Shown here one piece after another: positions 28,643 to 37,424 of a stretch of DNA of 47,970 nt. The stretch comes from Rubrivivax sp. (lineage in GTDB: Bacteria > Pseudomonadota > Gammaproteobacteria > Burkholderiales > Burkholderiaceae_C). The notes under the pieces are model-generated. The model was not told the origin of the DNA and ran no database searches. It saw only the letters and a list, made by a program, of their open reading frames with translations. Every line of letters starts with the position of its first letter. Positions within the stretch are counted from its first letter, which is position 1. The DNA lies in contig JAUXRG010000001.1 in assembly GCA_030681795.1 (NCBI GenBank), positions 1 to 47,970 on the forward strand, given 5' to 3'. The position numbers and the translations under genes were made by a program.

Positions 28643-30800
28643 ATGGCCCGCTTGCGCTACCTCCTTGCCCTGCTGTCTTTGTTCTCGGCGGCCCTGGTCT
28701 GCTCGCCGGCACAGGCCCAGGCCAGCGAGGCGCCCGGGCCGGTGGGCGGTGCCCCGGCGGCGTTCCCGGCGCTGCGCGCGCCCGACCTGCGCGAGCTGGC
28801 CCTGCCGGTGCCGCGCCCGGTGCGTGCCGCCACGGCGGCGTTGGGCCTCGATCGCCAGCGCCTGGCGCTGGTGGTGGGCATCGCCACCGTGGGCTCCAGC
28901 CGGATGCTGGCCGCGGCCCCGCGCGACATCCAGGCGGTGGCCGCCGCGCTGCGAACCGGTGGCTTCGTCGTGATGCTGCGCGAGGACATCAACGCCGCGG
29001 ACCTGCGCGCCAGCTTGAAAGAGTTCCGTGAACGGCTGCGTCCGGACGGCCTGGGCTTCATCTACCTGACAGGCCCGGGCGCACAGCTCGACGGCCAGAA
29101 CCTGCTCCTGCCGCGCGACGCGCGGCTGGCCCCCGAGGCGGCGCCTGCCGCGCTGGCCGCGCAGATCCGCCGCACCAGCGTAGCGATCGCCGAGGCCGTG
29201 GACGCGCTGACGGGCCCGCCGGGCAGCCCACGCATGCTGGTGGTCGACGCGTCGTATCGACACCCTGCGCTGGCCCCGCTGGCGGCCCCCGGGCTGGCCG
29301 AGCAGAAGCTGCCGCCGGGCGTGATGGCGCTGTTCAGCCACCCCCTGGGCGCGCTGCAGGAATTGCCTGCCGTCGCCGCCCTGCCGAGCCCGGCGCCCAC
29401 CGACCCGCGCGAGATCGCGGCTTCGCACTTCGCCCGCGCGCTGGTGGGCTCGCTGAGCACGCCGCGCCTCAGCGGCCCGGAGGCGCTGCGCCGCACGCAG
29501 CAGGCCCTCGTCGACGCCAGCCGGGGCCAGAGCAAGCCCTGGCTGGGTGGTGACACCGATGCGCGCGAGGAATTCGCCGAGGCCACGCTGCTCGACAGCC
29601 TGATTCCCCGCACGCCCGAGGAACTGGCCCGCGAGGGCCTGCGCCAGGCGTCCGACCGGACCCGCCGCCCCGCCGATGCGCGCGCCGGCGAGCAGACGGT
29701 CGACGAGGTGCTGCAGCAAGCCGGCAACCCCACCACGACCCCGGCCACCGGAACGCCCCACACCGGCAGCCCGTTGCCCACCGGGACCGCGGGCGCGCCC
29801 GCGCTGCCCGCCACCAGCGGACTCGGCAGCACCCTGGGCACGGCGGCCAGCGCCGTGGGCACGGCGGCCGGCGTGGCAGGCACCGTGGCCGCCGTGGCCG
29901 CCGTGGCCGCCGTGGGCTCAGGCGTTGCCGCCGCCGAGGTGGCCCTGGTGGTCTCCGCAAGCGCCCCCGCGATGGGCGCCGCGGGCGCCGCCGTGGGCCC
30001 GCTGCCGGCACCCGCATCGGTGCCCGTGCCCCGGCTTGGACCCGCGCCGGCCTCGGCCGGGGTGGGCCCCGTGCAGCGGATGGCGCAGGCCGCTGCCTCG
30101 GAGGTGGCCCAGAGCGCCGCTTCGGGCGGGCGACGATCGCCCCCCCCCCACCGATGGCCGCACCACGCGCACCGCCGGAGGCGGCGAGCGCCCGGTCTAC
30201 CTGCCACGCAGCAACCCCTTCGGCTACGCCGAGGGCGACACTTTCCGCTACCAGACCATAGACACCTGGAAGGACGAAGTCACCGGCGAATTCACCACGG
30301 CCATCGAGGAGGTGCTGGACGACGGCCAGATGTGGGCCAACGGCCAGCAGATGCAGATGGACCCACAAGGTCGCCTCAAGAAGGTCGCCCGCGCCGATGG
30401 CAGCGTCTCGGAGTTCACGCCCTCGCAGGATCTGTGGTGGTCCAGGCCACGCCGCGGCGAGAGCCGCCTGGTGCGCTTCAAGGAGACCTTCCGCCAGGAC
30501 CACCGCGGCCAGGGAGAAACCGAGTGGAAGGGTTCCGCCAGCGTCGGCCGCCCGCGCAGCATCACGCTGCCGGCCGGCACCTTCGAAGTCCTGCCCATCG
30601 AAACCAGCGGCTGGTACTACGAGAAGCTGACCCATGGCGCGCGCACCAGCGGCCAGTTCAGCCGCACGGTCTGGTACTCGCCCCGGCTCGGGCATCCGGT
30701 GGCCATCGACCTCGAGGACGCCGATCGCCTGGGCAAGGTGCTCAGGCGCGAGCGCGTGGAACTGCTGCACGCGCAGACGGCGCGTGCCACGCCGCCTTGA
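28643..30800 (+). CDS. Exported caspase-fold protein without catalytic residues, frameshifted
   Basis: Secreted or periplasmic protein of about 719 aa if the frame is repaired. A signal peptide ends at AQAQ (residue 26). Residues about 72-220 follow the peptidase C14 caspase pattern (RLALVVGI, then AALRTGGFVVML, and GLGFIYLTGPGAQLDGQNLLLPRD). The catalytic His place (normally GHG) is Pro145 and the catalytic Cys place (DAC) is Ser204, so it should be inactive. A low-complexity Ala/Pro/Thr linker (360-490) has a 9-bp tandem repeat. The frame changes at a run of ten C (30140-30149); one C fewer joins it to a C-terminal domain that looks like DUF3108 (RPVYLPRSNPFGYAEGD to the end). Its stop overlaps the rlpA ATG. 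Confidence 0.72.
29885..29915 (+). repeat. 9-bp tandem repeat in the caspase-like gene
   Basis: GCCGTGGCC is repeated about three times and encodes an Ala-Val-rich segment in the linker. It lies within a region of low complexity. Such short repeats can vary in number between strains. Confidence 0.75.
30140..30149 (+). repeat. Run of ten C at the frameshift of the caspase-like gene
   Basis: Ten consecutive C mark the exact change from the N-terminal frame to the frame of the C-terminal domain. Nine or twelve C would restore one frame. It may be a sequencing or assembly error, a phase-variable tract, or a true mutation; the sequence alone cannot say which. Confidence 0.85.
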
Positions 30801-31783
30801 TGCGGCTGGCACCAAGGCGCGGTGCGGCCAGCCTGGCGGCGCTGCTGGCCTGGCTGGCGGCCCTGGTGCTGGGTGGCTGTGCCAGCCGGCCCACGGCCCC
30901 TGCGGGGAGCGACGGCCCGCCGCTGCGCCCGCCCGCCGCGCTGGAACAGGTGCCCGACGCCCAACCCCGCATCGAGCCGCTGCGCACGGGCGGCCCCAAC
31001 AAGCCTTACGAGGTATTCGGGCAGCGCTACGTGCCGATGACCGCCGACCTGCCCTGGGCCGAGCGCGGCGGCGCCTCCTGGTATGGCCGCAAATTCCACG
31101 GCCTGCCCACCTCCAGCGGCGAGCCCTACGACATGTACGCCATGACCGCGGCGCACAAGACCATGCCGATCCCGAGTTATGCCCGCGTGCGCAACCCGGC
31201 CAACGGCCGCGAGGTGACGGTGCGCATCAACGACCGCGGCCCCTTCGCCGCCGGCCGCGTGATCGACCTGAGCTATACCGCCGCGCTCAAGCTCGGCCTG
31301 CTCAGGGGCGTGGCGCCGGTCGAGGTGCGGCGCCTCACGCACGATGAGATCCGCGCCGGGCTCGCGACCAGACCGGCACCGAGCCCGTTGTCGAGCCCGT
31401 TGCCGGGCCAGGGGCCGGGCCCGGCGCTGCCGCCCGACGATCCGGCGCCTGGCGAGAGGCCCCAGGCCGAGGCCGGCTTCTGGCTGCAGCTGGGCGCCTT
31501 TCGCCTGCGCGAGGGCGCCTTGCAGATGCAGCAGCGCGTGCTGCGCGAGACCGAAGGGCTGCCCGGCGTGGCGGTATTCGAAGAAGCCGGCCTCTTGCGC
31601 GTGCAGGCCGGGCCGTTTGCCACGCGTGAGCAGGCGCTGGCCGCCGCCGAGCTGCTGCAACGCCAGGCAGGCCTGGCGCCGCTGGTGGTGCAGCGCGCGG
31701 CACCCCTGAGCCCAGCGCCGGGCCGCCCCAAGCCGGGCGAGAGCCCCTTGGGGGCAGGGGCGCAGCGACTGGGGAGCCCCTAG
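30800..31783 (+). CDS. rlpA: Septal ring lytic transglycosylase RlpA family lipoprotein
   Basis: Lipoprotein of 327 aa with lipobox LGGC (Cys27). The double-psi beta-barrel domain (residues about 85-185) carries the RlpA pattern GGASWYGRKFHGLPTSSGE, MTAAHKTMP, and VRINDRGPFAAGRVIDLS, whose Asp and neighbouring residues are needed for glycan cleavage. A C-terminal SPOR domain (about 226-302) should bind denuded septal glycan. The ATG overlaps the stop of the caspase-like gene (TGATG), so translation is coupled. The last 14 codons come from a GC-rich intergenic-type element. Confidence 0.9.
   Translation: MRLAPRRGAASLAALLAWLAALVLGGCASRPTAPAGSDGPPLRPPAALEQVPDAQPRIEPLRTGGPNKPYEVFGQRYVPMTADLPWAERGGASWYGRKFHGLPTSSGEPYDMYAMTAAHKTMPIPSYARVRNPANGREVTVRINDRGPFAAGRVIDLSYTAALKLGLLRGVAPVEVRRLTHDEIRAGLATRPAPSPLSSPLPGQGPGPALPPDDPAPGERPQAEAGFWLQLGAFRLREGALQMQQRVLRETEGLPGVAVFEEAGLLRVQAGPFATREQALAAAELLQRQAGLAPLVVQRAAPLSPAPGRPKPGESPLGAGAQRLGSP
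31741..31780. repeat. Burkholderiales-type GC-rich element, copy 2, inside the rlpA end
   Basis: GAGCCCCTTGGGGGC, then GCAGCGAC and GGGGAGCCCC, is a related copy of the element at 22485-22525 in the opposite orientation. It covers the last codons of rlpA and almost reaches the stop codon. Confidence 0.45.
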
Positions 31784-31810
31784 TTCCATAGGCGCCGCGG
31801 CTTGCTGACA

Positions 31811-31825
31811 CGGCGCTTTGCGCCG
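31811..31825 (+). other. Small hairpin in the leader of the CHAT gene
   Basis: CGGCGC-TTT-GCGCCG is a perfect six-base-pair hairpin 28 bases before the ATG of the large CHAT gene. It may affect mRNA stability or translation; it is too short to act alone as a terminator. Confidence 0.35.
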
Positions 31826-31853
31826 ATGCTCGCGCCTCCATTCAGGAGACGGC

Positions 31854-34800
31854 ATGGCCACACCCGACCACACCCCCATCACCTTCGTCATCCCCGGCCA
31901 GCGCCAGGTCTCGCGCGGTACGACCACCGCGCGGCCGCCGGGCGCGGCCGGCCTGCCCGGGCAGGTGAAGGAATCGGTGCGCGTGGCGGCCAGGCGCGGC
32001 GGCGGCGACGCGGTGCGCGTGACCGCGGTGCCGGGCGAAGACGTGGTGCTGCTGCACATCGCCGGCGGCCCGGTGCTGATGCTGCACCCGCACAGCGCGC
32101 GCGACCTGATGCTCGGCCAGGGCACGGCGCAGCGCAGCGCCGCCGCCAGCGTCGAAGCCGGCGACATCGAGGTGCCCAGCCAGCTGCGCTGGCGCGGCCT
32201 GGAGCAGGCCGCGCCCACGCGCAGCGGCGGCTTCCTGGGCGACGTCGTGCTCTCGGCCTTCGAGGTGCTGACCGGTTTTGCCAAGGACAAGGCGGTGAAC
32301 TTCGCCACCAGCGCGGTGGTGCAGAAGGTCGATGGCCAGGTCGATGCCGGCGTCTATGCGCTCAAGCGCGAGTCCCTCACGGCGTTGAAGGGCAGCGGGC
32401 TGAAGATCGCCCAGGTGCCGGCGCCGGCCCACCCGGCCAGCGAGCCGCTGCTCGTGCTGCTGCACGGCACCTTCGTCGACACCTTCAGCACCTTCGGCAA
32501 GCTCTGGTCCCTGCACCCGCATCGAGTGAGCGAGCTGTTCACCTTCTACGGCGAGCGCGTCTATGCGCTGGACCACCCCACCATAGGCGCCAGCCCCGTC
32601 GCGAATGCGCTGATGCTGGTGCTGGCGCTGCCCGATGGCGCGCGGCTGCACCTGGCCACGCATTCACGCGGTGGCCTGGTGGCCGAGGTGCTGGCCCGCG
32701 TGGCCGGCCAGCGCCAGATCGGGCCCGACGACCTGGCCTTTTTTGCCGGCGCCGGCTACGACAAGCAGCGCCGCGAGCTGCAGGACCTGGCCGCCGCGGT
32801 GCGCGCCAAGGACATCCGCGTCGAACGCGTGCTGCGCGTGGCCTGCCCGGCGCGGGGCACGCTGCTGGCCAGCAAGCGGCTGGACGCCTACCTCTCGGTG
32901 CTGAAGTGGTCGATCGAACTCGCCGGCGTGCCGGTGGTGCCGGCGGTGGTGGACTTCCTGGCCGAGGTGGCGCGCCGCCGCGCCAGCCCCGACGAACTGC
33001 CCGGCCTGGCCGCCATGATCCCCGACACGCCGCTGGTGAACTGGCTCAACGCCTCGGAGAACCCCATCCCCGGCGAGCTGCGCGTGGTCGCCGGCGACCT
33101 GCAGGGCGACAGCGTCGGCAGCTGGCTCAAGACGCTGCTGGCGGACGCCTACTACTGGACCGACAACGACATCGTCGTGCAGACGCGCAGCATGTACGGC
33201 GGCAGCCCGCGCGAGGGCGGCGCGAGCTTCCTGCTCGACCAGGGCGGCAAGGTTACGCACTTCAACTATTTCGCCAACGAGCGCACGGTGCAGGCCGTGG
33301 TGGGCGGGCTCACGCAAGCCACGCCGGCGGGGTTTCTCAGCATCGGCCCGCTATCGTGGGCGGGGCAGGACTCGGGCGGGCTGCGCGCCGCGCGGCGCAG
33401 TGCCGGGGACGGCCAGCCGGCGAGCGAAAGACCCGCCGTCTTCGTGCTGCCGGGCATCCTGGGCAGCCACCTCAAGGCCGGCGACAAGCGCATCTGGCTC
33501 AGCCTGCGTCTGATCGGGGGCCTGGGCAAGCTCAAATACACCGGCGCGCCCGATGGCGTGGCCCCCGACGGCCCCATCGGCCTGGTCTACGACGACCTCA
33601 TGGACCACCTCGCCAAGACGCACGAGGTGATCCCCTTCGCCTTCGACTGGCGCCGCCCCATCGAGGAAGAAGCCCGCCGCCTGGCCGATGCGGTGGACCA
33701 GGCGCTGGACGCGCGCAATGCCAGTGGCCAGCCGGTGCGCCTGCTCGCCCACAGCATGGGCGGCGTGGTGGCGCGCACCATGCAGCTCGAGCGGCCCAAG
33801 ACCTTCGACCGCCTGATGAAGCGCGACGGCGCGCGCCTGCTCATGCTGGGCACGCCCAACGGCGGCTCGTGGGCCCCGATGCAGGTGCTCTCGGGCGACG
33901 ACACCTTCGGCAACGCACTGGCCGCCTTCGGCTCGCCCTTGCGCGACAAGCAGGCGCGTCAGCTGATGGCCGAGATGCCGGGCTTCCTGCAACTGCAGGC
34001 CAGCCTGCTCGACCCGGCGCTCGCCCTGGACCGCGCCGAAACCTGGGAGAAGCTCGCCGCCGACGACTTGAAGCGCGTGCAGGAGGCCAACTGGTGGCAC
34101 CGCTCGGCCGGCGAGGGCATGGACGCGGCCTACGAATGGGGCCTGCCGCCGCAAGCCGTGCTCGACCAGGCCCGGGTGCTGCGCCAGCGCCTGGACGCCC
34201 AGCGCGACAAGGAGCTGCGGTCTTACGCCGACAAGATGCTGCTGGTGGTGGGCCATGCCCGGTTCACGCCGGATGGCTTCGAGTGGGGCGAAGACGGTTT
34301 TGCCTACCTCGACGCCACCGACGGCGGAGACGGCCGCGTGCCGCTGCCCTGCGCGCTGCTGCCCGGCGTGCGCACCTGGAAGCTCGACTGCGAGCACGGT
34401 GGCCTGCCCGACGCCAGCCGCGCCTTCGACGCCTTCGTCGAACTGCTGACGCGCGGTGACACCGCCGCGCTGGAGCGCCTGGCCGGCGACGGCACGGCCC
34501 GCGGCGCGGCCCGCGGCACGGCCGCACCGGTGGTGCACGTGCGCAGCCGGCCTTCGCGAGCGCGGCCCTCGGCGGTGCCCGCCGACAGCGAACGCTCGGT
34601 CTTCACCGCAGGCCGCGGCACCGCAGGCGACGCGCCGAGCAGCCCCGACGGGGCGGCGCTGCGCGTCACCGTGCTCAACGGCAACCTCAGCTTCGTGGGC
34701 CAGCACCTCATGGTGGGCCACTCGCGCTCGCTCAGCCTCACCGGCACCGAGGCCGTGGTCAATACGCTCATCGGCGGCGCCATGAAGGCCTCGCTGGACG

Positions 34801-37385
34801 CCGGCCTGTACCCCGACCAGCCGGGCACCCACCAGATCTTCGTCAACTCCCGGGCCGACCCCGACAACCCCTGGCGCGCGCCGCAGCCCGCCAGCGCGGT
34901 GGTGGTGGGCCTGGGCGAGGAAGGCAAGCTCGACGAACAGGGCCTGACACGCAGCGTGCGCCAGGGCGTCATCGCCTGGGCGCAGCGCATGGCCGAAGGC
35001 CTCGTCGATGGCATGGCCGGCGCGCCGGTGACCGTCGAGCTGGCCGCCACGCTGATGGGCAGCGGCGGCGTCGGCATGAACTGCAGCAACTCGGCACGCG
35101 CCATCGTGGTGGGCGTGCGCGAGGCCAACGACCGCATGCACCGCAGCGGCTGGCCGCTGGTGAGCCAGCTCACGCTGGTGGAGCTGTACCTAGAGCGCGC
35201 TTCCGACGCCTGGCACGGCCTGCAGGTGCTGGCCACCGCGGCCCCCGAGCGCTACGAGATCACCTCCAGCATCCGCAGCGGCATCGGCCCCTTGCGCCGC
35301 CAGGTCGACAGCGGCTACCGCGGCGCCGACTACGACTTCATCCGCGCCACCTGCCCCGGCGAAGACGACATCGAATTCGCCCTCGACACCAAGCGCGCCC
35401 GCACCGAGGTGCGGGCGCAGAGCACGCAGGGCAAGCTGCTGCGCGAGCTGGTGGGGCGCGCCTCCACCGCCAGCAGCCGCGACACGCAGCTCGGCCGCAC
35501 CCTGTTCCAGCTGCTCGTGCCCACCGAGGTGGAACCCTTCCTCGCCGGCACCGGCCGCGTGCTGCTCGAACTCGACGACCGGACGGCCGTCATCCCCTGG
35601 GAACTGCTCGACACGCGCGGCGAGGACGCTTCGCGCAGCGAGGACAGGCCCTGGGCCATCCGCTGCCAGCTGCTGCGCAAGCTGCGCCAGGAGAACTATC
35701 GCCAGCAGGTGCAGGACGCCCGCATCGACGACTCGGTGCTGGTGATCGGCGAGCCGAAGGTCGATTCCACGATCTACCCGCCGCTGCCCGGCGCACGCGC
35801 CGAGGCCCAGGCCGTGGTCAAGGCGCTGGGCGGCGCCGGCGGCCTGGGGGCGCAGCGCGTCAACGCACTCATCCACGACAACGACGCCACCAGCGTCATC
35901 AACGCCCTGTTCGAGCGCCGCTACCGCATCGTGCACGTGGCCGGGCACGGCGAGCCGGTGAGCAAGGATGACCAGGGCCGTCTCATCCGCAAGGGCGGCG
36001 TGGTGCTGTCGGACGACACCTTCCTGGGCTCCGACGAGATCAAGAGCATGCGCACGGTGCCCGAGCTGGTCTTCGTCAACTGCTGCCACCTGGCCGCGCG
36101 CGACAGCAAGCAGGCGTTGCGCACCATCAACCGCGCCGAGTTCGCCTGGGGCGTGGCCGACTCGCTGATCGAGATCGGCGTGCGCTGCGTGATCGCCGCC
36201 GGCTGGGCGGTGGACGACGCGCCGGCCAAGGTGTTTGCCACCGCCTTCTACCGCGAGATCCTCGACCGCAAGCCCTTCATCACCGCGGTGGCCATCGCGC
36301 GTGAAGCGGCCTGGCTGGAGGACAAGAGCAGCAACACCTGGGCCGCCTACCAGTGCTACGGCGACCCCAACTGGACCTACCGCCGCAGCGCCGCGGACGC
36401 CGCCGCCACGCCGATCGCGCCGCGCGAGGAGTTCGAGGGTGTGGCCTCGTCGCTGGCGCTGGCGCTGGCGCTGGAGGAAGTGGCCGTGAAGTCCAAGTGG
36501 ATGCGCGCCGACTCCGCCGAACAGCTGGAGAAGGTGCGCCACCTGGAAGCCCGCTTCGCCGCGCTGTGGGGCGGCATGGGCGCGGTGGCCGAGGCCTTCG
36601 GCGTGGCCTACGCCGAGGCCGGCGACCGCGACGCCGCCATCGCCTGGTACGAACGCGCGCTGCGCTGCAACGACGCCAGCGCCTCGCTGAAGACGCACGA
36701 GCAACTGGGCAACCTGCTGGCCCGCCGCGGCTGGGAGCGCGCCGACAAGGCCAGTGGCAAGGTGGCACTGGCCGCCGCGCGAGACGACATCTCCCGCGCG
36801 CTGCGCGACCTGCAGACCCTGACCAACCTGCAGCCCACCATGGAGCGCTATTGCCTGTGCGGCTCGGCCTGGAAACGCCTGGCGCTGCTGGAGCGCAAGA
36901 CCGGCGACAGTCAGGCCGAGAAGGCGGCGATGGCCATGGCGGGCCAAAGCTACCTCAGTGCCGAGAACCTGGCCGCCACCCACCAGTTGCCCGACCTGTT
37001 CTACCCCGCGCTCAACCGCATGGCGCTGGATCTGGTGGTCCACCTGGGCCGCAGCGGCTGGGCCGGCTTCGACCCCGAAGCCTGCGCCGCAGTGCGCCGC
37101 AGCCTGCAAGCCAAGGCCCAGGCCACGCCGGACTTCTGGTGCTACGCCGGGGAGGTGGAACTCGAATCCTACGAGTGCATGGCCGCCGGCGCCCTGGCCG
37201 GCAAGCTCGGAGCGCTGCAGGAAGCCTACGCCGAGCTGAATGGCCGCGTCCCGGGCCGCCAGCTCTGGGGCACCGTGGCCGACCAGGCCCAGCTGGTGCT
37301 GTCGACCTACGCCGCAGTCGCCCAGGGACGCGAGCAAGCCGCGGCGAATACCCTGCTGGCCACCTTGAAGGGCTACGTGAAATGA
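31854..37385 (+). CDS. Giant protein: two alpha/beta hydrolases, CHAT protease domain, TPR-like tail
   Basis: A cytosolic protein of 1843 aa, without signal peptide; AGGAG lies 6 bases before the ATG. Hydrolase 1 (about 195-490) has LLHGTF at 202-207, nucleophile Ser271 in HSRGG, and likely Asp439 and His469. Hydrolase 2 (about 525-865) is LCAT-like, with LPGILGS at 532-538, Ser634 in HSMGG, Asp826 and His848. A domain at about 935-1120 is unassigned; it faintly recalls the N-terminal domain of M17 aminopeptidases. The CHAT domain (about 1230-1510) has His1365 in GHG and Cys1411 in NCCH, so the caspase-type pair is kept. Residues about 1540-1843 are helical and TPR-like. The role is unknown; conflict or cell-death signalling is an inference from the CHAT family. 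Confidence 0.85.
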   Translation: MATPDHTPITFVIPGQRQVSRGTTTARPPGAAGLPGQVKESVRVAARRGGGDAVRVTAVPGEDVVLLHIAGGPVLMLHPHSARDLMLGQGTAQRSAAASVEAGDIEVPSQLRWRGLEQAAPTRSGGFLGDVVLSAFEVLTGFAKDKAVNFATSAVVQKVDGQVDAGVYALKRESLTALKGSGLKIAQVPAPAHPASEPLLVLLHGTFVDTFSTFGKLWSLHPHRVSELFTFYGERVYALDHPTIGASPVANALMLVLALPDGARLHLATHSRGGLVAEVLARVAGQRQIGPDDLAFFAGAGYDKQRRELQDLAAAVRAKDIRVERVLRVACPARGTLLASKRLDAYLSVLKWSIELAGVPVVPAVVDFLAEVARRRASPDELPGLAAMIPDTPLVNWLNASENPIPGELRVVAGDLQGDSVGSWLKTLLADAYYWTDNDIVVQTRSMYGGSPREGGASFLLDQGGKVTHFNYFANERTVQAVVGGLTQATPAGFLSIGPLSWAGQDSGGLRAARRSAGDGQPASERPAVFVLPGILGSHLKAGDKRIWLSLRLIGGLGKLKYTGAPDGVAPDGPIGLVYDDLMDHLAKTHEVIPFAFDWRRPIEEEARRLADAVDQALDARNASGQPVRLLAHSMGGVVARTMQLERPKTFDRLMKRDGARLLMLGTPNGGSWAPMQVLSGDDTFGNALAAFGSPLRDKQARQLMAEMPGFLQLQASLLDPALALDRAETWEKLAADDLKRVQEANWWHRSAGEGMDAAYEWGLPPQAVLDQARVLRQRLDAQRDKELRSYADKMLLVVGHARFTPDGFEWGEDGFAYLDATDGGDGRVPLPCALLPGVRTWKLDCEHGGLPDASRAFDAFVELLTRGDTAALERLAGDGTARGAARGTAAPVVHVRSRPSRARPSAVPADSERSVFTAGRGTAGDAPSSPDGAALRVTVLNGNLSFVGQHLMVGHSRSLSLTGTEAVVNTLIGGAMKASLDAGLYPDQPGTHQIFVNSRADPDNPWRAPQPASAVVVGLGEEGKLDEQGLTRSVRQGVIAWAQRMAEGLVDGMAGAPVTVELAATLMGSGGVGMNCSNSARAIVVGVREANDRMHRSGWPLVSQLTLVELYLERASDAWHGLQVLATAAPERYEITSSIRSGIGPLRRQVDSGYRGADYDFIRATCPGEDDIEFALDTKRARTEVRAQSTQGKLLRELVGRASTASSRDTQLGRTLFQLLVPTEVEPFLAGTGRVLLELDDRTAVIPWELLDTRGEDASRSEDRPWAIRCQLLRKLRQENYRQQVQDARIDDSVLVIGEPKVDSTIYPPLPGARAEAQAVVKALGGAGGLGAQRVNALIHDNDATSVINALFERRYRIVHVAGHGEPVSKDDQGRLIRKGGVVLSDDTFLGSDEIKSMRTVPELVFVNCCHLAARDSKQALRTINRAEFAWGVADSLIEIGVRCVIAAGWAVDDAPAKVFATAFYREILDRKPFITAVAIAREAAWLEDKSSNTWAAYQCYGDPNWTYRRSAADAAATPIAPREEFEGVASSLALALALEEVAVKSKWMRADSAEQLEKVRHLEARFAALWGGMGAVAEAFGVAYAEAGDRDAAIAWYERALRCNDASASLKTHEQLGNLLARRGWERADKASGKVALAAARDDISRALRDLQTLTNLQPTMERYCLCGSAWKRLALLERKTGDSQAEKAAMAMAGQSYLSAENLAATHQLPDLFYPALNRMALDLVVHLGRSGWAGFDPEACAAVRRSLQAKAQATPDFWCYAGEVELESYECMAAGALAGKLGALQEAYAELNGRVPGRQLWGTVADQAQLVLSTYAAVAQGREQAAANTLLATLKGYVK

Positions 37386-37424
37386 GCGCCGGGACCCGCC
37401 CGGTGGGGCGCCCGCCGGGGCCCT

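Noticed and set aside
30150..30799. The stretch between the C run and rlpA read in the N-terminal frame as a true protein domain
   Set aside because: In that frame it is Arg/His/Gly-rich without pattern, while the other frame gives a well-formed domain ending at a stop coupled to rlpA. The fusion is kept only as a possible product.
36455..36478. Short GCGCTGGC-type repeats in the CHAT gene as a functional repeat
   Set aside because: They encode a simple Leu-Ala run in a helix and are expected from codon bias in Ala/Leu-rich helices.
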